From: Oceanivirga miroungae
Lineage (GTDB): Bacteria > Fusobacteriota > Fusobacteriia > Fusobacteriales > Leptotrichiaceae
Length of the DNA stretch: 64,000 nucleotides
NCBI RefSeq assembly: GCF_902505095.1
Contig: NZ_CABWIB010000001.1
Location: 310,001-374,000 of the forward strand
Direction: 5' to 3'
Shown: positions 24,430 through 36,782 of the stretch, in pieces
How the letters are laid out: every line of letters begins with the position of its first letter
Numbering within the stretch: position 1 is the first letter of the stretch
Notes under the pieces: model-generated
Database searches by the model: none
Told to the model about the DNA's origin: nothing
Seen by the model: only the letters and a program-made list of their open reading frames with translations
Translations under genes and position numbers: made by a program

Positions 24430-26236
24430 AATAGGGGAATTAAGTCTACATAAAAGAGGCTTTGGCTTTATAATAGATGGCGATAACAAATACTTTGTGG
24501 CAAATAAAAATTTATTAAGTGCTGCAGAGGGCGATGTTGTAGAATATGAAGTAGTAATGTATAAAGGAAAAGAAGAAGCAAAAATTATTAAAGTTATAAA
24601 AAGAAAAAAAGATGAATTTATAGGAAGAATAATAAATAGTCAAAATTTTTCTTTTGTAGAAACCAACGAGTTAGCAAAAGATATTTACATAAAAAGAAAA
24701 GATACAATGAAAGCTAAAACAAATGACATTGTAAGAGTTAAAATAAAAGATTTTGGTTCTAAAGATAGAAAACCAGAAGCTATTGTAATTAGAATATATG
24801 GGAATGCAAATACAGCAACAGATATTGTTAATGCTAAAATAGATGAAATGCAAATACCAAGAAAATTTTCAAAAGAAATACTAACTTACACAGATAGAAT
24901 TTCTAAATTTGATTTAGAAAAAGAATTAGAAAAAAGAGTAGATTTAAGAAAGATTGATCATATAACAATAGATTCAGAAGACACAAAAGATATTGACGAT
25001 GCAGTAGCTGTTATTAAAACAGATTCTGGATACAAGCTATATGTAAGTATAGCTGATGTATCATATTTTGTTAAAGAAAATGATATATTAGATAATCTAG
25101 CAAAAGACAGAGGAAATTCTATTTATCTATATGATAGAGTAATACCAATGTTACCTAGAAGGCTTACAAATGATTTATGTTCTTTAAATGAAAAGGAAGA
25201 AAAATTAGCATTCACTGCTTTGATAGAATATGATAACAATGCAAAAGTAATTAGAAGTGAATTTTTCAAATCAGTTATAATTAGTAAGAAAAAATGTTCT
25301 TATGATGAGGTTAATGAAGTTTTAATAAATAATAAAGAACATGAGTTTAAAAAAATGCTAAATATAATGGATGAATTATCTAAAAAGCTCTCAATATTAA
25401 GTAAAAAAAGAGGTTCTATAGAATTTGAGTTTCCAGAACTAAAACTAGTTATGGGAGAGCATAATAAAGATATTATAGAAATTAAATTAAGAAACAGACA
25501 AGAAGCAGAAATATTAATTGAAAATTTTATGATAGCTGCAAATGAAGAGGTGGCAAAATACCTTTACTATAACAATATCCCAGCTATTTATAGAATACAT
25601 GAAAAACCAACACTAGAAGCAATGTCTGAATTAAATAAAGAATTAAAATCTATAGGACTTTCAGTAAAAGATGAAAGTATATTAAGTAGTAGACTATATA
25701 AAATAGTTGAAAAGGTAAATGATACAGGCTACAAACACTTTATACATAAGTTGATTTTAAGATCTATGCAAAAAGCAATATATAGTAAAGATAACAAAGG
25801 ACATTTTGGCTTAGCTTTAGATAATTACTTGCATTTTACATCACCTATTAGAAGATATTCAGATTTAATAGTTCATAGAGTTTTAGATAGAAGTTTGAAT
25901 GAATATATAGATGAATTTAAAAAAGCTAAATTAGAAAAAAGATTTAATACTATATCTAATCATATATCAAACACAGAAAGAAGAGCACAAAGATTAGAAA
26001 ATTTAGCTCAAGATATAAAGCTAGCAGAGTATATGAGTGATTATATAAATGAAAAATATGATGCTACAGTTACTAGTGTACTAGATAATTCTAAGGTATA
26101 CATAACATTATCAAATTATATAGAAGCAGAACTTGAAAATGATAATAACTTATTGTATAACTTAAATGATAAGATAAAAGTTAGTATAACTAAAGTAGAT
26201 ATATTAAATGGAAAAGTTTATGCAAGAAAGGTTTAA
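24416..26236 (+). CDS. rnr: Ribonuclease R
   Basis: 3'-5' exoribonuclease that degrades structured RNA and, with SmpB and tmRNA, faulty messages. The 606 residues include cold-shock-type OB domains at the N terminus (LSLHKRGFGFIIDGDNKYFV), the RNB catalytic domain with DSEDTKDIDDAVAV (metal-binding aspartates, about 181) and YLHFTSPIRRYSDLIVHRVL (about 470), and a short C-terminal S1-like piece. It is shorter than E. coli RNase R and lacks the N-terminal helix-turn-helix region. Starts within yqeK after AAAGAGG. smpB follows two bases after the stop. Confidence 0.94.
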   Translation: MVKNKIGELSLHKRGFGFIIDGDNKYFVANKNLLSAAEGDVVEYEVVMYKGKEEAKIIKVIKRKKDEFIGRIINSQNFSFVETNELAKDIYIKRKDTMKAKTNDIVRVKIKDFGSKDRKPEAIVIRIYGNANTATDIVNAKIDEMQIPRKFSKEILTYTDRISKFDLEKELEKRVDLRKIDHITIDSEDTKDIDDAVAVIKTDSGYKLYVSIADVSYFVKENDILDNLAKDRGNSIYLYDRVIPMLPRRLTNDLCSLNEKEEKLAFTALIEYDNNAKVIRSEFFKSVIISKKKCSYDEVNEVLINNKEHEFKKMLNIMDELSKKLSILSKKRGSIEFEFPELKLVMGEHNKDIIEIKLRNRQEAEILIENFMIAANEEVAKYLYYNNIPAIYRIHEKPTLEAMSELNKELKSIGLSVKDESILSSRLYKIVEKVNDTGYKHFIHKLILRSMQKAIYSKDNKGHFGLALDNYLHFTSPIRRYSDLIVHRVLDRSLNEYIDEFKKAKLEKRFNTISNHISNTERRAQRLENLAQDIKLAEYMSDYINEKYDATVTSVLDNSKVYITLSNYIEAELENDNNLLYNLNDKIKVSITKVDILNGKVYARKV

Positions 26237-26238
26237 AT

Positions 26239-26676
26239 ATGGTATTTGCAACAAATAAAAAAGCTAGTTTTGATTACTTTTTACTTGAAAAATATGAAGT
26301 AGGAATAAATTTAGTAGGGACTGAAGTTAAATCGGTAAGAAAATCTAAATTAAGTATAAAAGAATCATATGTAAAAATAATAAAAGATGAGCTGTATATA
26401 CTTAACATGCACATAAGTCCTTATGAATTTGGAAATATAAATAATGTAGAAGAAACAAGAACAAGAAAACTATTAATGAAGAAAAAAGAAATTAGAAAAC
26501 TAAAAGAAAAGATAAAAGAAAAAGGTTTAACATTAGTTCCTGTAAAAGTATACAGTAGTGGTAGATATGTTAAACTAGAAATTGCTTTATCAAAAGGTAA
26601 GAAAAATTATGATAAAAGACAAAGTCTAAAAGAAAAAGATATTAAAAGAGAAATTAGAAGTAAGTTAAATGTGTGA
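26239..26676 (+). CDS. smpB: SsrA-binding protein SmpB
   Basis: Binds tmRNA and delivers it to stalled ribosomes. The 145 residues show the OB-fold sequence FDYFLLEKYEVGINLVGTEVKSVR and NMHISPYEF, and the basic C-terminal tail (GKKNYDKRQSLKEKDIKREI) that mimics the mRNA in the decoding channel. rnr and smpB are adjacent in many bacteria. The tmRNA gene itself was not seen in the window. A terminator follows. Confidence 0.96.
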   Translation: MVFATNKKASFDYFLLEKYEVGINLVGTEVKSVRKSKLSIKESYVKIIKDELYILNMHISPYEFGNINNVEETRTRKLLMKKKEIRKLKEKIKEKGLTLVPVKVYSSGRYVKLEIALSKGKKNYDKRQSLKEKDIKREIRSKLNV

Positions 26677-26680
26677 TATT

Positions 26681-26711
26681 AAAGGGGTCTAGAATCCCTT
26701 TTTAATTTTTT
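26681..26711 (+). terminator. Terminator of yqeK-rnr-smpB
   Basis: AAAGGG, a loop including CTAGA, CCCTTT and a T-rich tract, five bases after the smpB stop and just before the rRNA promoter. Confidence 0.75.
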
Positions 26712-26752
26712 CGAAATTTTTCTTGACAAGGTACCTAAAAATTTGTTAGTAT
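26702..26752 (+). promoter_or_regulatory. rRNA operon promoter with UP-like tract
   Basis: TTGACA at 26723-26728, an 18-base spacer and TAGTAT at 26747-26752, with an A/T-only tract upstream (26702-26720) like an UP element. CTTGACAAG (26722-26730), which contains the -35 box, is repeated in inverted form as CTTGTCAAG at 26757-26765. Confidence 0.75.
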
Positions 26753-26793
26753 ATATCTTGTCAAGCGGGAAAGAAAGCTTGATAAGAACAATG

Positions 26794-26835
26794 AAAAGAT
26801 AATAAAAACAAATGCAAACAAGTTAAGATAAAAGA
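26794..26835 (+). promoter_or_regulatory. 16S rRNA processing stem, 5' arm
   Basis: AAAGATAAT (from about 26795) and TGCAAACAAG (26813-26822) are complementary to ATTATCTTT (28419-28427) and CTTGTTTGCA (28408-28417) after 16S. The pairing encloses the whole 16S gene, as expected for the RNase III precursor stem. Confidence 0.7.
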
Positions 26836-26865
26836 CAATAAGGTGAAAAAAAACAAGGAAAAATA

Positions 26866-28384
<1,519 letters not shown>

Positions 28385-28401
28385 GGAGAAATGAAAAGAC
28401 T

Positions 28402-28430
28402 TCTTATCTTGTTTGCAAATTATCTTTAAA
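28402..28430 (+). promoter_or_regulatory. 16S processing stem, 3' arm
   Basis: CTTGTTTGCA and ATTATCTTT, complementary to the leader at 26795-26822. The rest of the roughly 130-base 16S-23S spacer holds no tRNA gene. Confidence 0.7.
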
Positions 28431-28440
28431 TTAAAAAAAT

Positions 28441-28477
28441 AGGACAATGAGAAATGAATAGTAGGTAAAATATTACA
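28441..28477 (+). promoter_or_regulatory. 23S rRNA processing stem, 5' arm
   Basis: This 37-base stretch (AGGACAATGAGAAATGAATA...) is complementary over nearly its whole length, with a two-base bulge and few mismatches, to 31423-31461 after 23S. Such stems are RNase III substrates. Confidence 0.85.
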
Positions 28478-28490
28478 ACTTTAACAAAAG
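28476..28490 (+). promoter_or_regulatory. Possible boxA antitermination element in the spacer
   Basis: AACTTTAACAAAAG contains CTTTAACA, the core of the NusB/NusE-binding boxA found in rRNA spacers. Only the core similarity supports it. Confidence 0.35.
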
Positions 28491-28514
28491 AGATAGATAG
28501 AGTTAAAAAGAGAA

Positions 28515-31420
<2,906 letters not shown>

Positions 31421-31422
31421 AC

Positions 31423-31461
31423 TGTAATATTTTACTACTACTATTTATTTCTAATTGTCCT
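31423..31461 (+). promoter_or_regulatory. 23S processing stem, 3' arm
   Basis: Complement of 28441-28477, giving a long stem that brackets 23S. Confidence 0.85.
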
Positions 31462-31470
31462 AGAACAATA

Positions 31471-31584
31471 AATTTGGTGATAATAGCCACGTGGATACAC
31501 CTAGTAACATATCGAACCTAGCAGTTAAGCACGTGAACGCCGAAGATACTTCGTAAGCGGGAAAATAGGTAGTTGCCAAATTAA
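31471..31584 (+). rRNA. 5S ribosomal RNA
   Basis: About 114 bases; the ends AATTTGG and CCAAATT pair to form helix I. The internal sequence includes ACACCTAGTAACATATCGAAC and GTTAAGCACGTGAACGCCGA-type 5S core elements. It lies 50 bases after 23S; exact ends are estimated. Confidence 0.88.
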
Positions 31585-31589
31585 AAAGT

Positions 31590-31666
31590 CGGTGTGTAGC
31601 GCAGTTAGGTAGCGCACTTGTCTTGGGAACAAGGGGTCGTAGGTTCAAATCCTGTCACACCGACCA
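31590..31666 (+). tRNA. tRNA-Pro (TGG)
   Basis: Cloverleaf with acceptor CGGTGTG/CACACCG, anticodon stem CTTGT/ACAAG and loop CTTGGGA giving anticodon TGG, T loop GTTCAAAT, encoded CCA. It follows 5S by about six bases and is probably on the rRNA transcript. Confidence 0.95.
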
Positions 31667-31691
31667 TTTTTTGAAAAGAGAAAAAAGAGTT

Positions 31692-31767
31692 GCGGGAATA
31701 ACTCAGTTGGTAGAGTGTCAGCCTTCCAAGCTGAATGTCGCGAGTTCGACCCTCGTTTCCCGCTCCA
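31692..31767 (+). tRNA. tRNA-Gly (TCC)
   Basis: Acceptor GCGGGAA paired with TTCCCGC, anticodon stem TCAGC/GCTGA, loop CTTCCAA giving TCC, T arm GCGAGTTCGACCCTCGT, encoded CCA. Confidence 0.95.
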
Positions 31768-31769
31768 AT

Positions 31770-31846
31770 GGTGATCGTAGTTCAGCAGGTAGAGCGCCAG
31801 ATTGTGGTTCTGGTTGTCGCGAGTTCAAGTCTCGTCGATCACCCCA
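31770..31846 (+). tRNA. tRNA-His (GTG)
   Basis: Acceptor GTGATCG/CGATCAC with the extra G at position -1 (31770) opposite a C discriminator, both identity elements of tRNA-His. Anticodon stem CCAGA/TCTGG, loop TTGTGGT giving GTG; encoded CCA. Confidence 0.95.
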
Positions 31847-31851
31847 TAAAT

Positions 31852-31935
31852 GCACGGGTGGCGAAATTGGCATACGCACTAGACTTAGGATCTAGCGTCT
31901 TTGACATGAGGGTTCAAGTCCCTCCTCGTGCACCA
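31852..31935 (+). tRNA. tRNA-Leu (TAG)
   Basis: Acceptor GCACGGG/CTCGTGC, anticodon stem CTAGA/TCTAG, loop CTTAGGA giving TAG, a long variable arm (class II), T loop GGTTCAAGTCC, discriminator A and encoded CCA. Confidence 0.95.
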
Positions 31936-31937
31936 GT

Positions 31938-31959
31938 AAAGACTTAGGTCTTTTTTTTT
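31938..31959 (+). terminator. Terminator of the rRNA-tRNA operon
   Basis: AAGAC, loop TTAG, GTCTT and a run of T residues, three bases after the tRNA-Leu CCA. Confidence 0.85.
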
Positions 31960-31975
31960 GTCTTAAAACATTTCT

Positions 31976-32015
31976 ACGAATAATTTCTGTGTATTCACAC
32001 ACTTTTTACTCGCAA
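31976..32015. repeat. 40-bp palindromic direct repeat, copy 1
   Basis: Matches 33346-33385 at 37 of 40 positions in the same orientation; both copies flank the ATPase gene. Read leftward it is itself a hairpin: CGAGTAA pairs with TTATTCG, and inside them GTGT with ACAC. Confidence 0.9.
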
Positions 32016-32044
32016 AAAAAACGACTAAATATTTTAGTCGTTAT
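32013..32044 (-). terminator. Terminator of the ATPase gene
   Basis: Read leftward, AACGACTAAA, ATA, TTTAGTCGTT and eight T residues; the perfect ten-base stem starts at the gene's end and the T-run reaches into repeat copy 1. Confidence 0.85.
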
Positions 32045-33330
32045 TATTTAAAAAAATCATCATTTAATAGGAAATCTTTTATACCTATATAGTAAATTCC
32101 ATACTCGTCATATCTTGGTACAATATTATCTTTAACTATAATAATTTTTTTGAAAGAATCATCAATTCTTTTTAGTGAGTTTCTTTCTTGTTCTTTTTTT
32201 TCTTCACTACTTAAATCAAATGCTGATTGTATATAGTATCTGATATTACCTCTATTTATTACAAAATCAACTTCTAATTGAACTCTTTTTGATTTATTAT
32301 TTTCGCTTGAGAAATACTCAACAATTCCCACATCTACATTAAATCCTCTTCTTAATAAGTCGTTGTATATTATATTTTCCATAATATGAGTTTCTTCATT
32401 TTGCCTAAAATTTAATCTTGCATTTCTAAGTCCAATATCAGCAAAATAGTATTTAAGAGGTGTTGAAAAGTATTTTGACCCTTTAATATCATACCTTTTG
32501 ACAGAAGAAATTACATAAGATTCCTCAAAGAGTGTTAAGTATTTTGAAATTGTACTGTTAGTTATCTTAGTTTTTCTTTCAGATAAAAACCTATTAGATA
32601 ATTTAAGAGGATTTGTAAGTGACCCTATTGCTGATGATACAAAATCCAATAATACTTCTAAAACTTCATCACCATTTTTTATTTTATTTCTTTCTATAAT
32701 ATCTCTAATGTATGTTTCTTGAAATAGGCTTTTTAAATATTTACTTTTTTGATCAAATGTTTCAAGTTCTAATAAAAAAGGCATTCCTCCACAAAGTACA
32801 TAATCTTGCCAAGCTTCATCAATACTTTCATAACAACTACTCATTTCAGAAAATGATAAAGGATAAACATGAATTTCATCTCCTCTATCTCTAAATTGTG
32901 TTAGAATATCTCTTGAAAGCATTTTAGAGTTGCTACCTGTTACATAAACATCAAGATTTTTCCTTCTCATTAATGAAATTAGTGTATCTACAAATGTAAT
33001 ATCTTCATCATCTTCAAAATATGGATTTTTTACTGTTTTTGAAAATTGTATTTCATCAATAAAAACATAATATCTTTTATCACTTGTTATTTTGCTTTTT
33101 ACATAGTCATTTAATATGAAAGGATCTCTATATTTACTATTTTCAATATCGTCTAAAGCAATTTCAATTATTTGTTCTTCTTTAACTCCATTATTTAATA
33201 AGTAATTTTTATATATTTCGAATAATAGGTATGATTTCCCACATCTTCTAATACCAGTTATTACTTTAATTCTACCGTTATCCTTTTTTTTTATTAATTC
33301 GTCTAAATATTGTTTTCTTTCAATAAGCAT
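32044..33330 (-). CDS. AAA-type ATPase with DUF4143 domain
   Basis: 428 residues. Walker A GIRRCGKSYLL (about 27-37), Walker B YYVFIDEIQF (about 98), sensor-like VYVTGSNSKMLSRDI (about 140), and a C-terminal DUF4143 region with EVDFVINRGNIRYYIQSAF, which resembles a PD-(D/E)xK nuclease core. Such proteins are abundant, often multi-copy, and of unknown function in anaerobes. The ATG at 33328-33330 follows AAAGGA; a GTG further up lies in the repeat and is rejected. The gene is opposite in direction to its neighbours and is bracketed by two 40-bp repeats, suggesting a mobile or recombining unit. Confidence 0.88.
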   Translation of the reverse strand: MLIERKQYLDELIKKKDNGRIKVITGIRRCGKSYLLFEIYKNYLLNNGVKEEQIIEIALDDIENSKYRDPFILNDYVKSKITSDKRYYVFIDEIQFSKTVKNPYFEDDEDITFVDTLISLMRRKNLDVYVTGSNSKMLSRDILTQFRDRGDEIHVYPLSFSEMSSCYESIDEAWQDYVLCGGMPFLLELETFDQKSKYLKSLFQETYIRDIIERNKIKNGDEVLEVLLDFVSSAIGSLTNPLKLSNRFLSERKTKITNSTISKYLTLFEESYVISSVKRYDIKGSKYFSTPLKYYFADIGLRNARLNFRQNEETHIMENIIYNDLLRRGFNVDVGIVEYFSSENNKSKRVQLEVDFVINRGNIRYYIQSAFDLSSEEKKEQERNSLKRIDDSFKKIIIVKDNIVPRYDEYGIYYIGIKDFLLNDDFFK

Positions 33331-33345
33331 ATTATCACGTCCTTT

Positions 33346-33385
33346 ACGAATAAATTTTGTGTATTCCCACACTTTTTACTCGCAA
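33346..33385. repeat. 40-bp palindromic direct repeat, copy 2
   Basis: Partner of 31976-32015 (three differences, at positions 9, 12 and 22). It ends about 15 bases before the ATPase start codon, so it forms part of that gene's leader. Both hairpin arms are preserved in this copy. Confidence 0.9.
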
Positions 33386-33394
33386 GAATAATAT

Positions 33395-33423
33395 TTGACA
33401 TAGACATAAAAAAGGACTAAACT
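33395..33423 (+). promoter_or_regulatory. alr promoter
   Basis: TTGACA (33395-33400), 17-base spacer, TAAACT (33418-33423), about 22 bases before the alr start. Confidence 0.55.
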
Positions 33424-33445
33424 AGTCTTAAAATAGGGGGTATAT

Positions 33446-34462
33446 ATGAGAGCATATGCAAAAATTAATTTAGATAAGTTAATTGATAATGTAAAAAAAG
33501 TATCAGATATTGTTTCAAAAGAAAAAATAATGGCTGTAGTAAAAGCAAATGCTTATGGACATGGAGATATTCAAGTTGTAAAAAAATTAATAGAATTTGG
33601 TATAAGAACATTTGCAGTTGCAACTTTTTTAGAAGCTAAAAGACTTAGTGAAAAATATAAGGAGATTGATATATTAATTTTAGGTGAAATTGAAAAAAAT
33701 CAATTTAAAGAAATAGAAAATACAAATATATTGATTTCTATTTCTAATATACAAGATTTAAAGTATATACAAGAATGTGGGCTAAAAAATAGGGTACATT
33801 TAAAGTTAGATACTGGTATGAATAGGTTAGGCTTTTTAGCTAGTGAAATAGAAGAGGCAAAAAAATATATAGGAAAAATTAATATTGAAGGAATTTTTAC
33901 ACACTTATCTTCTGTAGAATCAGATGAAGAGTTTACAAAAAAGCAAATTGACATATTTTTAGAAGCAACAAAAGATTTAAAGATAAAAAAACACATTCTA
34001 AATAGTGCTGGTATAAAAAGGTACGAATGTTACCTAGATTATGTAAGATTAGGTATTGATATGTATACTGATGTTATGAGCCTTTATACAAAAGTTGTTC
34101 ATATACATAGTATAAAAAAAGGAGAAAAAGTAGGCTATGATGGAACATTTGTAGCTAAAAAAGATACAAAAATTGCAACTGTTTCTATTGGTTATGCAGA
34201 TGGATATAAAAGAGGGTTTAGTAATAAGGTAGAAGTGGAAATAAATAGTAGAAAGTATAAGCAAGTTGGAAATGTTTGTATGGATTTAATGATGGTAGAA
34301 GTAGATGATAATGTAAAAGTAGGTGACATTGTTACACTATTTAAAAATAATAAAGAGCTTATGGCTCTTGCAAAAATTGCTGATACAATTACATATGAGA
34401 TATTTACAAGTATTTCTTTAAGAGTTGATAGAATATATGAGGAAAATAAGGCGTTGCAGTAA
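33446..34462 (+). CDS. alr: Alanine racemase
   Basis: PLP enzyme interconverting L- and D-alanine for peptidoglycan. The 338 residues show the PLP-lysine motif AVVKANAYGHG (residues 29-39), HLKLDTGMNRLGF near 119, YVRLGIDMYTD near 201, the catalytic Tyr region KVGYDGTFVAKKDTKIATVSIGYADG near 230-255, and VCMDLMMV near 278. It is slightly shorter than the usual 360-390 residues. Monocistronic, with its own promoter and terminator; AGGGGG precedes the ATG. Confidence 0.95.
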   Translation: MRAYAKINLDKLIDNVKKVSDIVSKEKIMAVVKANAYGHGDIQVVKKLIEFGIRTFAVATFLEAKRLSEKYKEIDILILGEIEKNQFKEIENTNILISISNIQDLKYIQECGLKNRVHLKLDTGMNRLGFLASEIEEAKKYIGKINIEGIFTHLSSVESDEEFTKKQIDIFLEATKDLKIKKHILNSAGIKRYECYLDYVRLGIDMYTDVMSLYTKVVHIHSIKKGEKVGYDGTFVAKKDTKIATVSIGYADGYKRGFSNKVEVEINSRKYKQVGNVCMDLMMVEVDDNVKVGDIVTLFKNNKELMALAKIADTITYEIFTSISLRVDRIYEENKALQ

Positions 34463-34489
34463 GTAAACTTATTGCAATGTATTTTTTTT
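34452..34489 (+). terminator. alr terminator
   Basis: TTGCAGTAA and TTATTGCAA pair (one G-U) around GTAAAC, followed by a T-run; the stem overlaps the alr stop codon. Confidence 0.8.
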
Positions 34490-34526
34490 AATGTTAAAAT
34501 ATATTATGTAGAAAGAAGGAGTTAAT

Positions 34527-35357
34527 ATGGCTATAGAGTATATTTTAGATATACCTTTTTTATGTTATGAACATGATAATAAAAAAGAAGACAGAAAAAA
34601 TATAGTAATAATACATGACGCGTATGAATATATAGGTAGATATATGGAATTTTCGGAGTTTCTATTTTTAAATGGGTACAATGTTTATGTAATAGAATAT
34701 AGCGGTCATGGATTACTTAGAAAAAAAGAAATAGGGGAGTTTGGGAATGCTACAATAAACGATATAGTAATTTCTATTAACAAAGTAATAACTAGTAAAT
34801 TAAATAATATTAAGTACAAAGATATAGTAATAATAGGGCAAGGTTTAGGTAGCGTTATATCAATTGACCTAGCTGCAAGTTATGGATATTTTAATTTAGT
34901 ATTATCAAGCATTCCTTTTGTATCTAACTTTAATATAGAGCTAAATAAGTTTAGATCTACAATAGAAGATATATTTTCTAAATCTGTATCAGGGATAAAC
35001 AACAATGATATTAGTAATTTAACTAATGATAAAGAAGAGTTAGAAAAATATTTAAATGATGAGAATTGTAACTTTAAGGTTAGTCCTAAATACACTTATA
35101 CATATTATGATTTATTAAAAAAATCTAGAGAACAGGTATCAAAAATTAGTAAAAAAGCAAATGTTTTAATAATATTTGGTGAAAATGATAAATATACAAC
35201 AAAAGAAGATGTAAGAGAGTATATAAATGATTTGGATAATAAGACAAGAAATATTAGGGTTATAAAAAATAAAGAGGGATTAAAAGATTCACTGCATGAA
35301 GTAAATAAAAACAGTGTATATAAAAGTATTATAGAATTTATTGACGAAATGAGATGA
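34527..35357 (+). CDS. Alpha/beta-hydrolase fold protein lacking the nucleophile serine
   Basis: 276 residues of the serine-aminopeptidase/lysophospholipase-like S33 type: IVIIHDAYEYIGRYMEFSEFLFLNGYNVYVIEYSGHG at the N terminus and LIIFGENDKYT near 215 with the acid position. The expected GxSxG elbow reads VIIGQGLGSVISID, so the nucleophile Ser is a Gly; a His (DSLHEVNK) is near the right place. It may therefore be non-catalytic, or the adjacent Ser may be used. It starts after AAGGAG and ends five bases before gapN, so the two are co-transcribed. Confidence 0.75.
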   Translation: MAIEYILDIPFLCYEHDNKKEDRKNIVIIHDAYEYIGRYMEFSEFLFLNGYNVYVIEYSGHGLLRKKEIGEFGNATINDIVISINKVITSKLNNIKYKDIVIIGQGLGSVISIDLAASYGYFNLVLSSIPFVSNFNIELNKFRSTIEDIFSKSVSGINNNDISNLTNDKEELEKYLNDENCNFKVSPKYTYTYYDLLKKSREQVSKISKKANVLIIFGENDKYTTKEDVREYINDLDNKTRNIRVIKNKEGLKDSLHEVNKNSVYKSIIEFIDEMR

Positions 35358-35361
35358 TAAG

Positions 35362-36726
35362 ATGGAAAATATACAAATTTTTTCTCCAATTGATAATGAA
35401 AAATTAGGAGAAGTAAAGGCAATGACACCTAGTGAAATAGATGAAAAAATAGCTAGGCTAAATAAAAAATTTAAAGAATATAGAAATGAGTCTTTATTAA
35501 AAAGAGTAGAATATATTAAAGCAGCAATAGATGAATTAGAAAAAAATGAAGAAATGCTAGCTAGTCTTTTAACAAAAGAAATTTCTAAAAAATATAGCGA
35601 TTCTTTAGATGAAATAAGAAGAAGTATAAAAATATCAAGATATACTATAGAAGAAGCACTTCATTTAGAAATGGAAGCGTACAGTGGTGAGAGTTTAGGA
35701 TCAAATCAGGTATCTTTAGTAATAAGAGAGCCAATAGGTCTAATTTTAGCAATAGCACCATTTAATTATCCAATAAATCTATCATTAACAAAAATAATAC
35801 CAGCTTTAATTATGGGTAATGTTGTCTTATTTAAACCACCTACTAGCGGAAGTTTAGTTTGTACAAAAATGGTGGAAATATTAAATAGTAAATTACCAGA
35901 ATCAGTACTTGAAATTGTAACTGGTAAAGGTTCTGTTATAGGGGACTATATAGTAGAAAATAAAAATGTTAAAATGATAAACTTTACAGGTAGTACAGCA
36001 GTTGGTAATAGAATTAAAAAAATTGCAAATACAGATAGATTAATAATGGAATTAGGTGGAAAAGATTCTGCTATTGTACTAGAAGATGCTAATTTAGAAT
36101 TAGCAGCAAAAGAAATTGTAAGTGGTGCTTTTAGCTATAGTGGACAAAGATGTACTGCTATAAAAAGAGTATTAGTAGTTGATTCTGTTTCAGAAAAATT
36201 AACTAAATTAATAAGAGAAAAAGTTGAAAAACTAAGTGTAGGAAATGCTTATGAAAATAAGGATATTACACATTTAATTGATAAAAAATCAAGTGATTTT
36301 GTAATGAATTTAATAAAAGATGCAATATCTAAAAATGCAACTTTAGTTATAGGAAATAAAAATGACAAAAATTTAGTATATCCAACTGTATTAGATAATG
36401 TAAAAAGTAATATGGACGTATATACTGTAGAGCCATTTGGACCAGTACTTCCTATAATTCATGTTAAAGACTATGATGAAGCTATTAAAGTAGCAAATGA
36501 AAGTGAGTATGGTCTTCAAAGTTCAATTTTCACAAAGGATACTAAATTAGCATTTGAAATTGCTAAAAAATTAGAGGTTGGAACTGTACAAATAAATAAG
36601 AAAACATCTCGTGGTCCTGATAATTTTCCATTTTTAGGTATAAAAAATAGTGGAGTAAATGTTCAAGGTGTAAAATACAGTTTATTAGCTACAACAAATA
36701 TAAAATCATATGTTATGGAAATATAG
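35362..36726 (+). CDS. gapN: NADP-dependent non-phosphorylating glyceraldehyde-3-phosphate dehydrogenase
   Basis: Oxidises glyceraldehyde-3-phosphate directly to 3-phosphoglycerate, making NADPH instead of ATP. 454 residues of the aldehyde dehydrogenase superfamily: APFNYPINLSLTKIIPAL (about 132), FTGSTAVGNRI (about 211), catalytic Glu in MELGGKDSAIV (about 231) and catalytic Cys in YSGQRCTAIKRV (about 259). The C-terminal SRGPDNFPFLGIKNSGVNVQGV stretch is the typical GapN ending. It provides biosynthetic NADPH in a fermenter. Co-transcribed with the preceding hydrolase-fold gene. Confidence 0.9.
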   Translation: MENIQIFSPIDNEKLGEVKAMTPSEIDEKIARLNKKFKEYRNESLLKRVEYIKAAIDELEKNEEMLASLLTKEISKKYSDSLDEIRRSIKISRYTIEEALHLEMEAYSGESLGSNQVSLVIREPIGLILAIAPFNYPINLSLTKIIPALIMGNVVLFKPPTSGSLVCTKMVEILNSKLPESVLEIVTGKGSVIGDYIVENKNVKMINFTGSTAVGNRIKKIANTDRLIMELGGKDSAIVLEDANLELAAKEIVSGAFSYSGQRCTAIKRVLVVDSVSEKLTKLIREKVEKLSVGNAYENKDITHLIDKKSSDFVMNLIKDAISKNATLVIGNKNDKNLVYPTVLDNVKSNMDVYTVEPFGPVLPIIHVKDYDEAIKVANESEYGLQSSIFTKDTKLAFEIAKKLEVGTVQINKKTSRGPDNFPFLGIKNSGVNVQGVKYSLLATTNIKSYVMEI

Positions 36727-36743
36727 AAAAATATAGAAAAATA

Positions 36744-36752
36744 TGGTAAAAT
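36744..36752 (+). promoter_or_regulatory. Probable extended -10 promoter of the ROK kinase gene
   Basis: TGGTAAAAT, about 31 bases before the start; no clear -35 box. Confidence 0.4.
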
Positions 36753-36782
36753 ATATTGATTTTTTAATATAGGGGGATTATT

